Shown here one piece after another: positions 16,391 to 24,321 of a DNA stretch of 64,000 nt. Below the pieces are notes generated by a model that was given only the letters and a program-made list of their open reading frames with translations, was not told where the DNA came from and ran no database searches. The stretch spans positions 1 to 64,000 of the forward strand of contig NZ_JAKFHA010000041.1 of NCBI RefSeq assembly GCF_021502675.1. The letters run 5' to 3'. Within the stretch, counting starts at the first letter, position 1. Each line of letters opens with the position of its first letter. Source of the DNA: Yinghuangia soli (GTDB lineage: Bacteria; Actinomycetota; Actinomycetes; Streptomycetales; Streptomycetaceae). The position numbers and the translations under genes are program-made.

Positions 16391-17179
16391 GTGGCCGACA
16401 ACGTTCTCTACGACCTCGCCGACGGCGTCGCGACCATCACCCTGAACCGGGCGGACGCGATGAACGCGCTCGACACGGACACCAAGGTCGCCCTGCGGGA
16501 CGCCGTCCTGCGCGCCGCCGAGGACCCCGAGGTGCGCGCCGTGGTGCTCACCGGCACCGGGCGGGCGTTCTGCGTCGGCCAGGACCTCAAGCAGCACATC
16601 GAACTGCTCGAGGTGAGCCCCGAGGTCACGTTCTCGACCGTCAAGGACCACTACAACCCGCTGGTGACCGCGCTCGCCACGATGCCCAAGCCGGTGATCG
16701 CCGCGGTCAACGGCGTGGCGGCGGGCGCCGGTGCGGCGATCGCGTTCGCGTGCGACTTCCGCGTGGTGTCCGAGAAGGCCGGCTTCAACCTGGCGTTCGC
16801 CGGTGTCGCACTCACTGCGGACTCGGGCGCGTCGTGGACGCTGCCGCGCCTCGTCGGGCACGCGCGCGCCACCGAGATGCTGATGTTCCCGGAGACCATC
16901 CCGGCCGCGAAGGCGCTCGAACTCGGCCTGGCCACGCGCGTGGTGCCCGCCGAGGAGGTCGCCGCGGCGGCCGGCGAGCTGGCCCGCAGGCTGGCCGCGG
17001 GACCGACCGTCGCGTACGGCGCGATCAAGGAGTCGCTGGCGTACGCCGCGGACCACTCGATCGTCGAGGCGCTCGCGAAGGAAGACGAACTGCAGCTGCG
17101 CGCCGGGCAGTCGGCGGACCACCGGATCGCGGTGGACGCGTTCCTGGCGAAGGCGAAGCCGGAGTTCACCGGCAAGTGA
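16391..17179 (+). CDS. Enoyl-CoA hydratase/isomerase family protein
   Basis: A 262-residue crotonase-fold enzyme acting on acyl-CoA thioesters in the cytoplasm. The GTG start follows GGGAG at 7 nt. Family signatures are LNRADAMNALD (about 18-28), the first oxyanion segment GRAFCVGQDLKQ (57-68), and the second, KPVIAAVNGVAAGAGAAIAFACD (about 99-121). The catalytic region has LTADSGASWTLPRLVG (136-151), with Asp at the position where PaaG-like isomerases often carry Asp, rather than the double Glu of classical hydratases. Isomerase or ring-opening activity is therefore as likely as hydration. It stands alone, facing tag. Confidence 0.85.
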   Translation: MADNVLYDLADGVATITLNRADAMNALDTDTKVALRDAVLRAAEDPEVRAVVLTGTGRAFCVGQDLKQHIELLEVSPEVTFSTVKDHYNPLVTALATMPKPVIAAVNGVAAGAGAAIAFACDFRVVSEKAGFNLAFAGVALTADSGASWTLPRLVGHARATEMLMFPETIPAAKALELGLATRVVPAEEVAAAAGELARRLAAGPTVAYGAIKESLAYAADHSIVEALAKEDELQLRAGQSADHRIAVDAFLAKAKPEFTGK

Positions 17180-17230
17180 GCCTCGGCGGCTGCCGTGGCG
17201 GCCGCCGAGTGCCCGCTGAAGTGCCTGCCG

Positions 17231-17256
17231 GCCGCCCCGGGTTCACCCGGGGCGGC
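17231..17256. terminator. Perfect 11-bp hairpin between convergent genes
   Basis: Arms GCCGCCCCGGG (17231-17241) and CCCGGGGCGGC (17246-17256), loop TTCA. The last bases of the tag stop codon lie in the loop. Confidence 0.65.
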
Positions 17257-17833
17257 GGCGGGCGTGGCAAGCGGCCAGGTGGTCGTCGACCAGGCCGCAG
17301 GCCTGCATCATCGCGTACGCGGTGGTCGGGCCCACGAACTTGAAGCCCTTCTTGCGCAGGTCCTTCGCGAGCGCCTCGGACTCCGGGGTGATCGCCGGGA
17401 CGTCGGCGACCGTGCGCGGCGCCTTGCGCCCCTTCGGGTTCGGGGCGTGCGACCAGATCAGCTTGTCGAGCCCGCCCGGCAGGTCGCGCGCGGTCTTGGC
17501 GTTGGCGATGCAGGCCACGATCTTGGCGCGGTTGCGGATGATGCCCGGATCCGCCAGCAGCCGGGCCACGTCGTCCGCGTCGAACTCCGCGACCTTGGCG
17601 ATCTCGAAGCCCGCGAACGCGGTCCGGAAGCCCTCCCGGCGGCGCAGGATCGTGATCCATGACAGGCCGGACTGGAACGCCTCCAGGCACAGCCGCTCGA
17701 ACAGCGCGTCGTCACCGTGCAGCGGGACGCCCCACTCGCCGTCGTGGTACGCGACGTAGTCGTCGGTGCTGATCCCCCAAGGGCAGCGGGCCAGGCCGTC
17801 CGGGCCGACCACGGTGCCGTCCGCGGCGGTCAT
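17243..17833 (-). CDS. tag: DNA-3-methyladenine glycosylase I
   Basis: A 196-residue base-excision repair enzyme that removes 3-methyladenine from alkylated DNA. The Tag zinc-snap ligands are present: Cys17 (CPW), His30 (YHD), His185 and Cys189 (DDHLAACHAR). Glu33 in DGEWG matches the catalytic/base-recognition Glu, and LFERLCLEAFQSGLSWITILRRRE is the typical helix-hairpin-helix entry. Length equals family size. GAGGA lies 6 nt before ATG 17833, which overlaps the stop of the upstream DivIVA-domain gene by 4 bp (ATGA). The pair DivIVA-domain gene/tag is conserved in mycobacteria. Confidence 0.93.
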   Translation of the reverse strand: MTAADGTVVGPDGLARCPWGISTDDYVAYHDGEWGVPLHGDDALFERLCLEAFQSGLSWITILRRREGFRTAFAGFEIAKVAEFDADDVARLLADPGIIRNRAKIVACIANAKTARDLPGGLDKLIWSHAPNPKGRKAPRTVADVPAITPESEALAKDLRKKGFKFVGPTTAYAMMQACGLVDDHLAACHARRRPG

Positions 17834-18300
17834 GCCCGGTCCTCGCCCTCGTCCGCCCGGTCGGCGGTCGGCTCGGCGGCCCGGCCGGGCTTGGTCAGCG
17901 TGGGTGCGGACGGGCCGGACGCCGGGGCGCTCCCCGCGGCCGCCGAGGGGCCTGCCGGACGGGCCGCGGCGGTCGGCGCGGCGGCAGCCATGGGCGCCGC
18001 CACACCGGGCGGCAGAACGCCCGCCAGGCGGTACTCCAGGTCCATGATGCGCGCGTCCCGGGCGGACAGTTCGGCGCTGAGCCGGTCGAGGGTGTAGTCG
18101 ACCTCGCTCATCCGGTAGCCGCGCAGGACGACGGGGAACCGCACCCGGTCGATGTCCTCGACGGTCAGCGGGCGGTCGGGCGTCCACGACAGGTCGGGGC
18201 GGTCCTGGTGCGCGTCCGCGAGCGAGCCTCCGGCGCCCAGCACGACGGCGGCGACGACGAAGACCACGGCGGTCACGACGACCAGCTGGATCCAGAACAC
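17830..18300 (-). CDS. DivIVA-domain membrane protein
   Basis: A 156-residue protein. The GTG start has GGGGAGA about 9 nt upstream. One membrane helix at about 4-24 (IQLVVVTAVVFVVAAVVLG) is followed by the short DivIVA-type domain at about 45-85 (LTVEDIDRVRFPVVLRGYRMSEVDYTLDRLSAEL) and an Ala/Pro-rich tail. Only the N-terminal lipid-binding-like part of DivIVA is present, without its coiled coil. It is translationally coupled to tag and divergent from folP2. Mycobacteria have the same neighbour set, there with gpgS between folP2 and this gene; gpgS is absent here. A role at the pole or septum is a family inference. Confidence 0.8.
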   Translation of the reverse strand: MFWIQLVVVTAVVFVVAAVVLGAGGSLADAHQDRPDLSWTPDRPLTVEDIDRVRFPVVLRGYRMSEVDYTLDRLSAELSARDARIMDLEYRLAGVLPPGVAAPMAAAAPTAAARPAGPSAAAGSAPASGPSAPTLTKPGRAAEPTADRADEGEDRA

Positions 18301-18459
18301 GGAAAATCTCTCCCCTTGTCGGCACCGCGCCTGCGGCCCCCTGTCGGCCGCGCACGGGACGATCGTGCCACGATCTGGGGTGGCGGTGTCCGTCCGCCGG
18401 CTCGTTTGCCCGAACCGGCGCCGGACCGAGGGCACGAACAGCACGAACGGGAGGCACCG

Positions 18460-19326
18460 GTGGCGGCGCTGCGGCTGGGCACACGCGAGTTCGGCGACGA
18501 CGAGCACGTGATCATGGCGATCGTGAACCGCACCCCCGACTCGTTCTTCGACAAGGGTGCGACGTTCGACGACCGGCCCGCGCTGGAGGCGGTGGACCGC
18601 GCGGTCGCCGAGGGCGCCGGCATCGTCGACATCGGCGGCGTCAAGGCCGGACCGGGCGCCGAGGTCGACGCGGCCGAGGAGATGCGCCGCACGGTCTCGT
18701 TCGTGGCCGAGGTGCGCCGGCGCCACCCGGACGTGGTGATCAGCGTCGACACCTGGCGGCACGAGGTCGGCGAGGCGGTGTGCGAGGCCGGCGCGGACCT
18801 GCTGAACGACGCGTGGGGCGGTGTCGACCCCAAGCTCGCCGAGGTGGCCGCCCGGTACGGCGCCGGCATCGTGTGCACGCACGCGGGCCGCGCGCAGCCG
18901 CGCACCCGCCCGCACCGGATCGGCTACGACGACGTCATGGCCGACATCCTGGACGTCACGGTCGGGCTGGCCGAGCGCGCGCTGGAACTGGGCGTGCGGC
19001 GCGACGCGATCATCATCGACCCGGGGCACGACTTCGGGAAGAACACCCGGCACTCGCTGGAGGCCACCCGGCGGCTCGGCGAGATGGCCGAGACGGGCTG
19101 GCCGGTGCTGGTGTCGCTGTCCAACAAGGACTTCGTGGGCGAGACGCTCGACGCGCCGGTGAACGAGCGCCTCCTCGGCACGCTGGCGACCACGGCGGTC
19201 TCGGCCTGGCTGGGCGCGCGCGTGTACCGCGTGCACCAGGTCCGCGAGACCCGGCAGGTGCTGGACATGGTCGCCACGATCCGCGGCCAGCGGCAGCCGG
19301 CCGTGGCACGCCGCGCCCTCGCCTGA
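18460..19326 (+). CDS. folP2: Dihydropteroate synthase homologue, FolP2 type
   Basis: A 288-residue TIM-barrel protein of the dihydropteroate synthase family. GTG 18460 is preceded by GGGAGG at 5 nt. The pterin-binding elements remain: NRTPDSF at 21-27, SVDTWR, NDAWGG and DPGHDFGKN. Several catalytic loops differ from true DHPS: the GGESTRPGA loop is GGVKAGPGA, SRKSFIG is SNKDFVG, and RVHDV is RVHQV. These changes match the mycobacterial FolP2 group, which was reported not to supply DHPS activity. It is therefore probably not the folate-pathway enzyme, although pterin binding is plausible. It is divergent from the DivIVA-domain gene. Confidence 0.82.
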   Translation: MAALRLGTREFGDDEHVIMAIVNRTPDSFFDKGATFDDRPALEAVDRAVAEGAGIVDIGGVKAGPGAEVDAAEEMRRTVSFVAEVRRRHPDVVISVDTWRHEVGEAVCEAGADLLNDAWGGVDPKLAEVAARYGAGIVCTHAGRAQPRTRPHRIGYDDVMADILDVTVGLAERALELGVRRDAIIIDPGHDFGKNTRHSLEATRRLGEMAETGWPVLVSLSNKDFVGETLDAPVNERLLGTLATTAVSAWLGARVYRVHQVRETRQVLDMVATIRGQRQPAVARRALA

Positions 19327-19381
19327 GGCGCAGCGGGCGGCGCGGCGCCTGACCGGAGGCCCGGCGCGGCAACGGCGAAAA

Positions 19382-19407
19382 GGGGCTTCGCGTGCGTGCG
19401 AAGCCCC
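19382..19407. terminator. Hairpin between folP2 and the PhoX gene
   Basis: Perfect 10-bp arms GGGGCTTCGC (19382-19391) and GCGAAGCCCC (19398-19407), loop GTGCGT. The plus side continues TCTTCTC, and the minus side has a TTTT tail, so it is a good bidirectional terminator. Confidence 0.85.
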
Positions 19408-19520
19408 TCTTCTCGCCCCCGGTCACCCCGTCGCACCGCTCCCCGCGGTACTGCCCCCGTCGCAGGGTGTCCCCGTGCAGCGCGCGCCCCCGGCCCCGCC
19501 GCCGCGGGCGCGCGGTCCGG

Positions 19521-20966
19521 TCAGAGGGCGCGGTGCGCGCGCCACGGACCGGTGATCGCGTACATGATCCCGGGGTCCTGCACGTTCGCGAACAGGATGC
19601 GGCCGTCGAGCGAGTAGGTCGGGCCGGTGAACTCGCTGAACTCCGGGCTCTCCGGGCTGCCGATGTTCAGGTCGTTGCGGGCGATCGGGTACGAGCGGTT
19701 GCCGCTCGTGGCGCCGATCAGGTGCTGCACGCCGCTGCCGTCCTCGGCCAGGATCACGCCGCCGTACGGCGAGACGGTGATGTTGTCCGGGCCGTCGAAC
19801 GGCCCGTCGGTGCCCGGCGCCGGGTTCACGCCGAAGCGCAGCTTGAGGGTCAGGCGGGCGCGGCGCGGGTCGTAGAACCACACCTGGCCGTCGTGCGCGG
19901 TGCCCGGGCTCTCGGTGCGCGCGAAGCTGGTGACGATGTACGCGCCGCCGTCGGCCCACCACGCGCCTTCGAGCTTGCGGCCGCGGGTGACGTCGGAGTT
20001 CGTGAACTGCTTGCGGATCGAGGTGGTGCGGGCGTCGCGGTCCGGCACCGGGATCCACTTGACCTCGTACGAGGTGCCGATCTCGGTCGCGCGCGACAGG
20101 TCGTCGACGAACGCGCCGGACGCGTCGAACGCCTTCATCGCGGCGAGCGTGCCGGCCGTGTCGGCCAGTCCGCGGAGCTTGCCGCGCCCGCCGCGGAAGC
20201 CGCGCGGCGGCTCCCAGCGGAACAGCAGGCCGTTCGGCTTGCTGGCGTCCTCGGTCAGATAGATGTGGCCGCGCCACGGGTCGACGACCGCCGCCTCGTG
20301 CGCGAACCGGCCGAGCGCCTTGATGGGCTTGGGGTCGCGGTTCGCGCGGCGGTCGTACGGGTCGACCTCGAAGACGTAGCCGTGGTCCTTGGTGGCGCCG
20401 CCCTGGCCCGCGAGGACCTCGGTCTCCTCGCAGGTCAGCCAGGTGTCCCACGGGGTCTTGCCGCCCGCGCAGTTGACCGCGGTGCCGGCCACGCCCACGT
20501 ACTCGCGGGTGCGGCGGCCGTGCCGGTCGGTCTCCACGACGGTGCAGCCGCCACCGAGCGCCGGGTCGTAGGTGTAGCCCTCCAGCGGCGGCACCGGGAA
20601 CTCGGTGTCCGCGAGCGCGCCTTGCTCGTGGTTGACGACCAGCACGCTGCCCCCGCCGTGCCGGTAGAACGCCGCCGTGCCGTCGTGGCTGCCCGGCGTG
20701 TACTGGCCCGACTCCAGCTTGGTCACGCCGGTCTGCGTGACTATCTGGTACGCGAAGCCCGCGGGCAGCGCCAGCTTGCCGGCCGGGTCCGCGACCAGCG
20801 GGCCGTAGCCGAACTCCGGGCGGCCCGGGCGGCCGTGCCGGTCCCCGTCCTGAGCCGGGGCCGCCGACGCGCCCGGGGCGAGCAGCATCTCGGTGCTGCC
20901 GACGAATGCGACACCGGCTCCGGCCACGGCGGAGCGGCCCAGGAAGCCTCTACGGGACAGCGACAT
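19521..20966 (-). CDS. PhoX-family phosphatase (DUF839), Tat-exported
   Basis: A 481-residue exported enzyme. The N-terminus carries a twin-arginine signal (SRRGFLG at 4-10, Ala-rich core, GASA cleavage near 35). The body is the DUF839/PhoX beta-propeller with VVNHEQGALADTEF (about 112-125), LTCEET (176-181), the GRFAHEAAVVDP segment and EDASKPNGLLFRWEPP. PhoX enzymes are Fe/Ca alkaline phosphatases acting on phosphomonoesters outside the cell. AGGAGA lies 4-5 nt before the ATG. The upstream region has 14-bp tandem repeats and a dyad, but their period does not match a streptomycete PHO box. Confidence 0.85.
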   Translation of the reverse strand: MSLSRRGFLGRSAVAGAGVAFVGSTEMLLAPGASAAPAQDGDRHGRPGRPEFGYGPLVADPAGKLALPAGFAYQIVTQTGVTKLESGQYTPGSHDGTAAFYRHGGGSVLVVNHEQGALADTEFPVPPLEGYTYDPALGGGCTVVETDRHGRRTREYVGVAGTAVNCAGGKTPWDTWLTCEETEVLAGQGGATKDHGYVFEVDPYDRRANRDPKPIKALGRFAHEAAVVDPWRGHIYLTEDASKPNGLLFRWEPPRGFRGGRGKLRGLADTAGTLAAMKAFDASGAFVDDLSRATEIGTSYEVKWIPVPDRDARTTSIRKQFTNSDVTRGRKLEGAWWADGGAYIVTSFARTESPGTAHDGQVWFYDPRRARLTLKLRFGVNPAPGTDGPFDGPDNITVSPYGGVILAEDGSGVQHLIGATSGNRSYPIARNDLNIGSPESPEFSEFTGPTYSLDGRILFANVQDPGIMYAITGPWRAHRAL

Positions 20967-21146
20967 CGGTTCTCCTGCTCAAAGGGGACGGCTGCGCATG
21001 AGTGCCATGGGCAACTCCGGCATCGGCGCCGCCGTGCGGCACCGGGCGCACACACGCTCCCGCGCGGCGGTGTCCGCACGGTGAACGCGGCCGGTCGGAC
21101 GGATGCCGGTCAGACGACCGTTCGTCCCTCTCTGGCAGGGGTTGTG

Positions 21147-21208
21147 ACGCGTGCTCAGGCACGCGTGACCAGGTACTTGTGATCAGGTACTTGTGATCAG
21201 GTGCGCGG
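21147..21208. repeat. Dyad plus 14-bp tandem repeats upstream of the PhoX gene
   Basis: An inverted repeat ACGCGTG/CACGCGT (21147-21153, 21160-21166) adjoins tandem copies of a 14-bp unit GATCAGGTACTTGT: 21167-21180 with one mismatch, 21181-21194 exact, then a partial copy from 21195. The last copy runs into the 3' end of the LOG-family gene. Confidence 0.6.
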
Positions 21209-21210
21209 GG

Positions 21211-21981
21211 TCAGCGCCCCGCGCGCTTCTCCGCCTCTTCCTTGGCGCGCCGCGCGGCCGCCTCGGCCTCGTCGAGGAGCTTGTCGGCGTTCGCGATGAT
21301 CCGGACCGCCTCGTCGATGTCGTCGGTCAGGTGGATCAGGTCGAGGTCCTTGGGCGAGGCCTTGCCGGTCGCCACCACCTGGTCGCGCAGCCAGTCCAGC
21401 ATGCCGCTCCAGTAGGCCCGGCCGACGAGCACCACCGGGAAGTGCGTGACCTTGCGGGTCTGCACGAGGGTGAGCGCCTCGAAGAGCTCGTCGAGCGTGC
21501 CGATGCCGCCGGGCAGCACCACGAACCCCTGCGCGTACTTCACGAACATCGTCTTGCGGACGAAGAAGTAGCGGAAGTTCAGCTCGATGTCGCAGTACGG
21601 GTTCAGGCCCTGCTCGAAGGGCAGCTCGATGCCCAGGCCCACCGACACGCCGCCGGCCTCCTGCGCGCCCTTGTTGGCGGCCTCCATCGCGCCGGGGCCG
21701 CCCCCGGTCACCACCGCGTACCCGGCCTCGACGAGCGCCTTGCCGACCTGCTCGCCGAGCGCGTACTCCGGGCTCGCGGGCGGGGTGCGGGCCGAGCCGA
21801 ACACCGCGACCGCCTTGCCCAGTTGCGCCAGCGCACCGAAGCCCTCGACGAACTCGGACTGGATGCGCAGCACCCGCCAGGCCTCGGCACCGAGGTGCCG
21901 GACGGCGGCCGGATGCGACGCGGCCACCTCGGCCGGCGTGGCGAACTCGGGGGGCTCTGCGGGAGTGAAGCGCGTGTCCAT
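21211..21981 (-). CDS. LOG-family protein (TIGR00730 Rossmann fold)
   Basis: A 256-residue cytoplasmic protein of the lysine-decarboxylase-like LOG family, whose characterised members are cytokinin riboside 5'-monophosphate phosphoribohydrolases. The nucleotide-binding motif GGGPGAMEAANKGA is at about 95-108 and the family signature LPGGIGTLDELFEAL at about 157-171, with an intact Glu. FVRKTMF precedes it. The C-terminal 25 residues are a charged Ala/Glu/Arg helix. ATG 21981 lacks a strong ribosome site; CAGTGT 7 nt upstream could serve a leaderless start. Mycobacteria keep a relative near dapE and folP2. Confidence 0.85.
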   Translation of the reverse strand: MDTRFTPAEPPEFATPAEVAASHPAAVRHLGAEAWRVLRIQSEFVEGFGALAQLGKAVAVFGSARTPPASPEYALGEQVGKALVEAGYAVVTGGGPGAMEAANKGAQEAGGVSVGLGIELPFEQGLNPYCDIELNFRYFFVRKTMFVKYAQGFVVLPGGIGTLDELFEALTLVQTRKVTHFPVVLVGRAYWSGMLDWLRDQVVATGKASPKDLDLIHLTDDIDEAVRIIANADKLLDEAEAAARRAKEEAEKRAGR

Positions 21982-22029
21982 GCCGTCCACACTGGCATGC
22001 GGGACGATCAGATGTACGCATTTACCCGA

Positions 22030-22063
22030 CCGGCGCGATCGGATCATCCGATCGATACGCCGG
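22030..22063. terminator. Bulged palindromic hairpin after dapE
   Basis: CCGGCG (22030-22035) pairs with CGCCGG (22058-22063), enclosing CGATCGGAT-C-ATCCGATCG (22036-22054). It is 8 bp past the dapE stop on the minus strand and 50 bp before the LOG start. It may be a terminator or an operator for the LOG gene. Confidence 0.55.
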
Positions 22064-22070
22064 CCGCGGT

Positions 22071-23162
22071 TCAGTCCGCCAACCAGGCCAGCAGGCGCTC
22101 TTCGGCCACGCGCACCGCGTCGATCTCGACGTACTCGCCCCGGGTGTGCGCGAGGGCCGGGTCGCCCGGCCCGTAGTTGACCGCCGGGACGCCGAGCGCC
22201 GAGAAGCGCGCCACGTCGGTCCAGGCGACCTTCGCGCGCGGCTCGCCGCCGACCACCGCCACGAACGCCGCCGCCGCGGGCCGGTCCAGGCCGGGCAGCG
22301 CGCCGGGCGCCGAGTCGGTGACCTCCACGGTCGCGCCGCGGGCCACCGCCGGGGCGAAGACCTCGCGCAGGTGCGCCTCCGCGTCGGCCTCCGAACGGTC
22401 CGGGGCGAAGCGGAAGTTGACCAGCACCGAGCAGGCGTCCGGGATGACGTTGCCGGCCACGCCGCCCTCGATGCCCACCGCGTTCAGGCCCTCGCGGTAC
22501 TCCAGCCCGTCGATCACCGCGATGCGCGGCTCGTACGCCTCCAGCGCGGCCAGGATCGGCGCGGCCTTGTGGATCGCGTTGTCGCCCAGCCACGACCGCG
22601 CCGAGTGCGCACGGACGCCGGCCGTGGTGATCCGCACGCGCATGGTGCCCTGGCAGCCGCCCTCGACGACGCCGCCGGTCGGCTCCAGCAGCACCGCGAA
22701 GTCGCCCGCGAGCCACTCCGGGTGGTTCCGGGCGAGGCGGCCCAGGCCGTTCTTGACCGCCTCGACTTCCTCGTTGTCGTAGAAGACATAGGTGATGTCG
22801 CGGTTCGGCGCGGTCAGGTGCGCGGCCAGCCGCAGCTGCACCGCGACGCCGGCCTTCATGTCGGAAGTGCCGCAGCCGTACAGGCGCGGTCCGTCCACTC
22901 GGGACGGCACGTTGTCGGCGATCGGCACGGTGTCCAGATGCCCGGCCAGCACCACGCGCTCGGTCAGCCCGAAGTTGGTGTGCGCGACGACCGAGTCGCC
23001 GTCCCGCGCCACGGTCAGGTGCGGAAGTTCGCGCAGGACCCGCTCGACCTCGTCCGCCAGGACCTTCTCCGCGCCGCTTACCGAGGGGATGTCGACGAGT
23101 TGGGCGGTGACGTCGGCCGCATCGCGCGACAAGTCCAGAGCATCAGGCATACCGGCCACCAT
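22071..23162 (-). CDS. dapE: Succinyl-diaminopimelate desuccinylase
   Basis: A 363-residue M20-family zinc amidohydrolase that converts N-succinyl-LL-diaminopimelate to LL-diaminopimelate for lysine and peptidoglycan. Metal-site motifs are [19 protein letters not shown] (shared Asp), YDNEEVEA (catalytic Glu pair) and LLEPTGG. The lid domain is inserted in the middle, as usual. Length matches actinobacterial DapE (about 355). ATG 23162 was chosen because AGGA lies 8 nt upstream; ATG 23150 is a possible alternative. It is divergent from the gene at 23175 with only 12 bp between the two start codons. dapC lies 2 kb away. Confidence 0.92.
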   Translation of the reverse strand: MVAGMPDALDLSRDAADVTAQLVDIPSVSGAEKVLADEVERVLRELPHLTVARDGDSVVAHTNFGLTERVVLAGHLDTVPIADNVPSRVDGPRLYGCGTSDMKAGVAVQLRLAAHLTAPNRDITYVFYDNEEVEAVKNGLGRLARNHPEWLAGDFAVLLEPTGGVVEGGCQGTMRVRITTAGVRAHSARSWLGDNAIHKAAPILAALEAYEPRIAVIDGLEYREGLNAVGIEGGVAGNVIPDACSVLVNFRFAPDRSEADAEAHLREVFAPAVARGATVEVTDSAPGALPGLDRPAAAAFVAVVGGEPRAKVAWTDVARFSALGVPAVNYGPGDPALAHTRGEYVEIDAVRVAEERLLAWLAD

Positions 23163-23167
23163 AGTCT
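23162..23167 (+). promoter_or_regulatory. Putative -10 (TAGTCT) of a leaderless transcript
   Basis: TAGTCT ends 7 nt before the GTG at 23175, and no Shine-Dalgarno is present. The same bases include the start codon of dapE on the other strand, so the two transcripts compete for this segment. Confidence 0.4.
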
Positions 23168-23174
23168 TCGTCCT

Positions 23175-24095
23175 GTGGGCCAGAGAAAACGCAGTTCGGA
23201 GAGTACGGAGCAGTCGGGCATAGTCGGCTGGGCGATCGCCCTGCTCGTCGTCCTGGGGCTGTTCGCCGGGGTCGGCGTCGTGGTCGTCAAGATGTGGCCC
23301 GAGGGGATCACCCGCGACGAGTGCAAGGTCGCCGGTGCGGACGGCGGTACCGCCTACCGGCTGGATCCGGACCAGGCCGGCAACGCGGCCACCATCACCG
23401 CGGTCGCGCAGGCCCGCGGGCTGCCCGAGCGGGCCGTGACGATCGCCCTCGCCACGGCGATGCAGGAGTCCAAGCTCGTCAACATCGACTACGGGGACCT
23501 CGATTCGCTGGGCCTGTTCCAGCAGCGGCCCTCGCAGGGCTGGGGCACCCCCGAGCAGGTCACCGACCCGGTCTACGCGACCGGCAAGTTCTTCGACGGC
23601 CTGGTCAAGGTGCCGGACTACCTGACCCTCCCGCTGACCGTCGCCGCCCAGAAGGTGCAGCGCAGCGGCTTCCCGGATGCGTACGCCAAGCACGAGCCGA
23701 ACGCCGCCGCCCTGGCCGGCGTGCTGACCGGGCGCGTCCCGGCGGGCCTGGGCTGCCGCATCAAGGCGGACCCGGCGCCGGCCTCCGCCGCACCGCTGCG
23801 CACCGCGCTCACCCGCGGCTTCGGTCCCGCGGTGCCCGCCGCGTCCGTCACCGAACCGGCCCCCGGCACGCTGGCCGTGGCCCCGGGCGGCCCGGTCGGC
23901 CGCGGCTGGGCGGTCGCCGCCTGGGCGGTCGCGCAGTCCGAGGAACTGGGCGTCCGCGAGGTCGCCTTCGACGGCAAGGTGTGGACCCGCGAAGACGGCG
24001 GCAAGGGCTGGCGGACCGGTCAGCCCGCGGGCGCGGGCGGGGCCAAGGCGCCGGCCGCCGATCCGTCGGTGGTCCGAATCCGCTACGCGGACTGA
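23175..24095 (+). CDS. Membrane-anchored lytic-transglycosylase-like protein
   Basis: A 306-residue protein with one N-terminal membrane helix (about 15-37, [20 protein letters not shown]) and an extracellular remainder. Residues about 70-160 have a lysozyme-like segment with a candidate catalytic Glu in [13 protein letters not shown], then [14 protein letters not shown], as in SLT/lysozyme-fold proteins. The C-terminal 130 residues are Ala/Pro-rich with a small beta module ([13 protein letters not shown]). Peptidoglycan cleavage is an inference from the Glu and QQRPS motifs. No ribosome site precedes the GTG; a leaderless start is likely. It is divergent from dapE. Confidence 0.7.
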   Translation: MGQRKRSSESTEQSGIVGWAIALLVVLGLFAGVGVVVVKMWPEGITRDECKVAGADGGTAYRLDPDQAGNAATITAVAQARGLPERAVTIALATAMQESKLVNIDYGDLDSLGLFQQRPSQGWGTPEQVTDPVYATGKFFDGLVKVPDYLTLPLTVAAQKVQRSGFPDAYAKHEPNAAALAGVLTGRVPAGLGCRIKADPAPASAAPLRTALTRGFGPAVPAASVTEPAPGTLAVAPGGPVGRGWAVAAWAVAQSEELGVREVAFDGKVWTREDGGKGWRTGQPAGAGGAKAPAADPSVVRIRYAD

Positions 24096-24321
24096 CACGG
24101 CCGGTCGGTGCACGGTCGGGAACGGGCGGGGCGCGGATAGTCCGCGCTCCGGCATTTCCACCGGACACCCTTCTTGATGCACTTTCGGAAAACCGCCACT
24201 CGGATGGAGCAGTCCCCGGAACCAATCGCGCACTCCGGCAGATATACCCGGCGTCCGAGCCTTCCCGGCCCGGGCACCGCAAGGTACGCCTGCCGATTCT
24301 GTGTAGTAGTTGAGGAGCGCG

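Noticed and set aside
21147-21208. PHO box upstream of PhoX
   Set aside because: The repeat period is 14 bp and lacks the GTTCACC core of streptomycete PhoP 11-bp units.
24083-24277. 64-codon minus-strand ORF with several Cys before the QPD-repeat gene
   Set aside because: No ribosome site, atypical composition, and it lies in a region that reads as the promoter of the exported protein.
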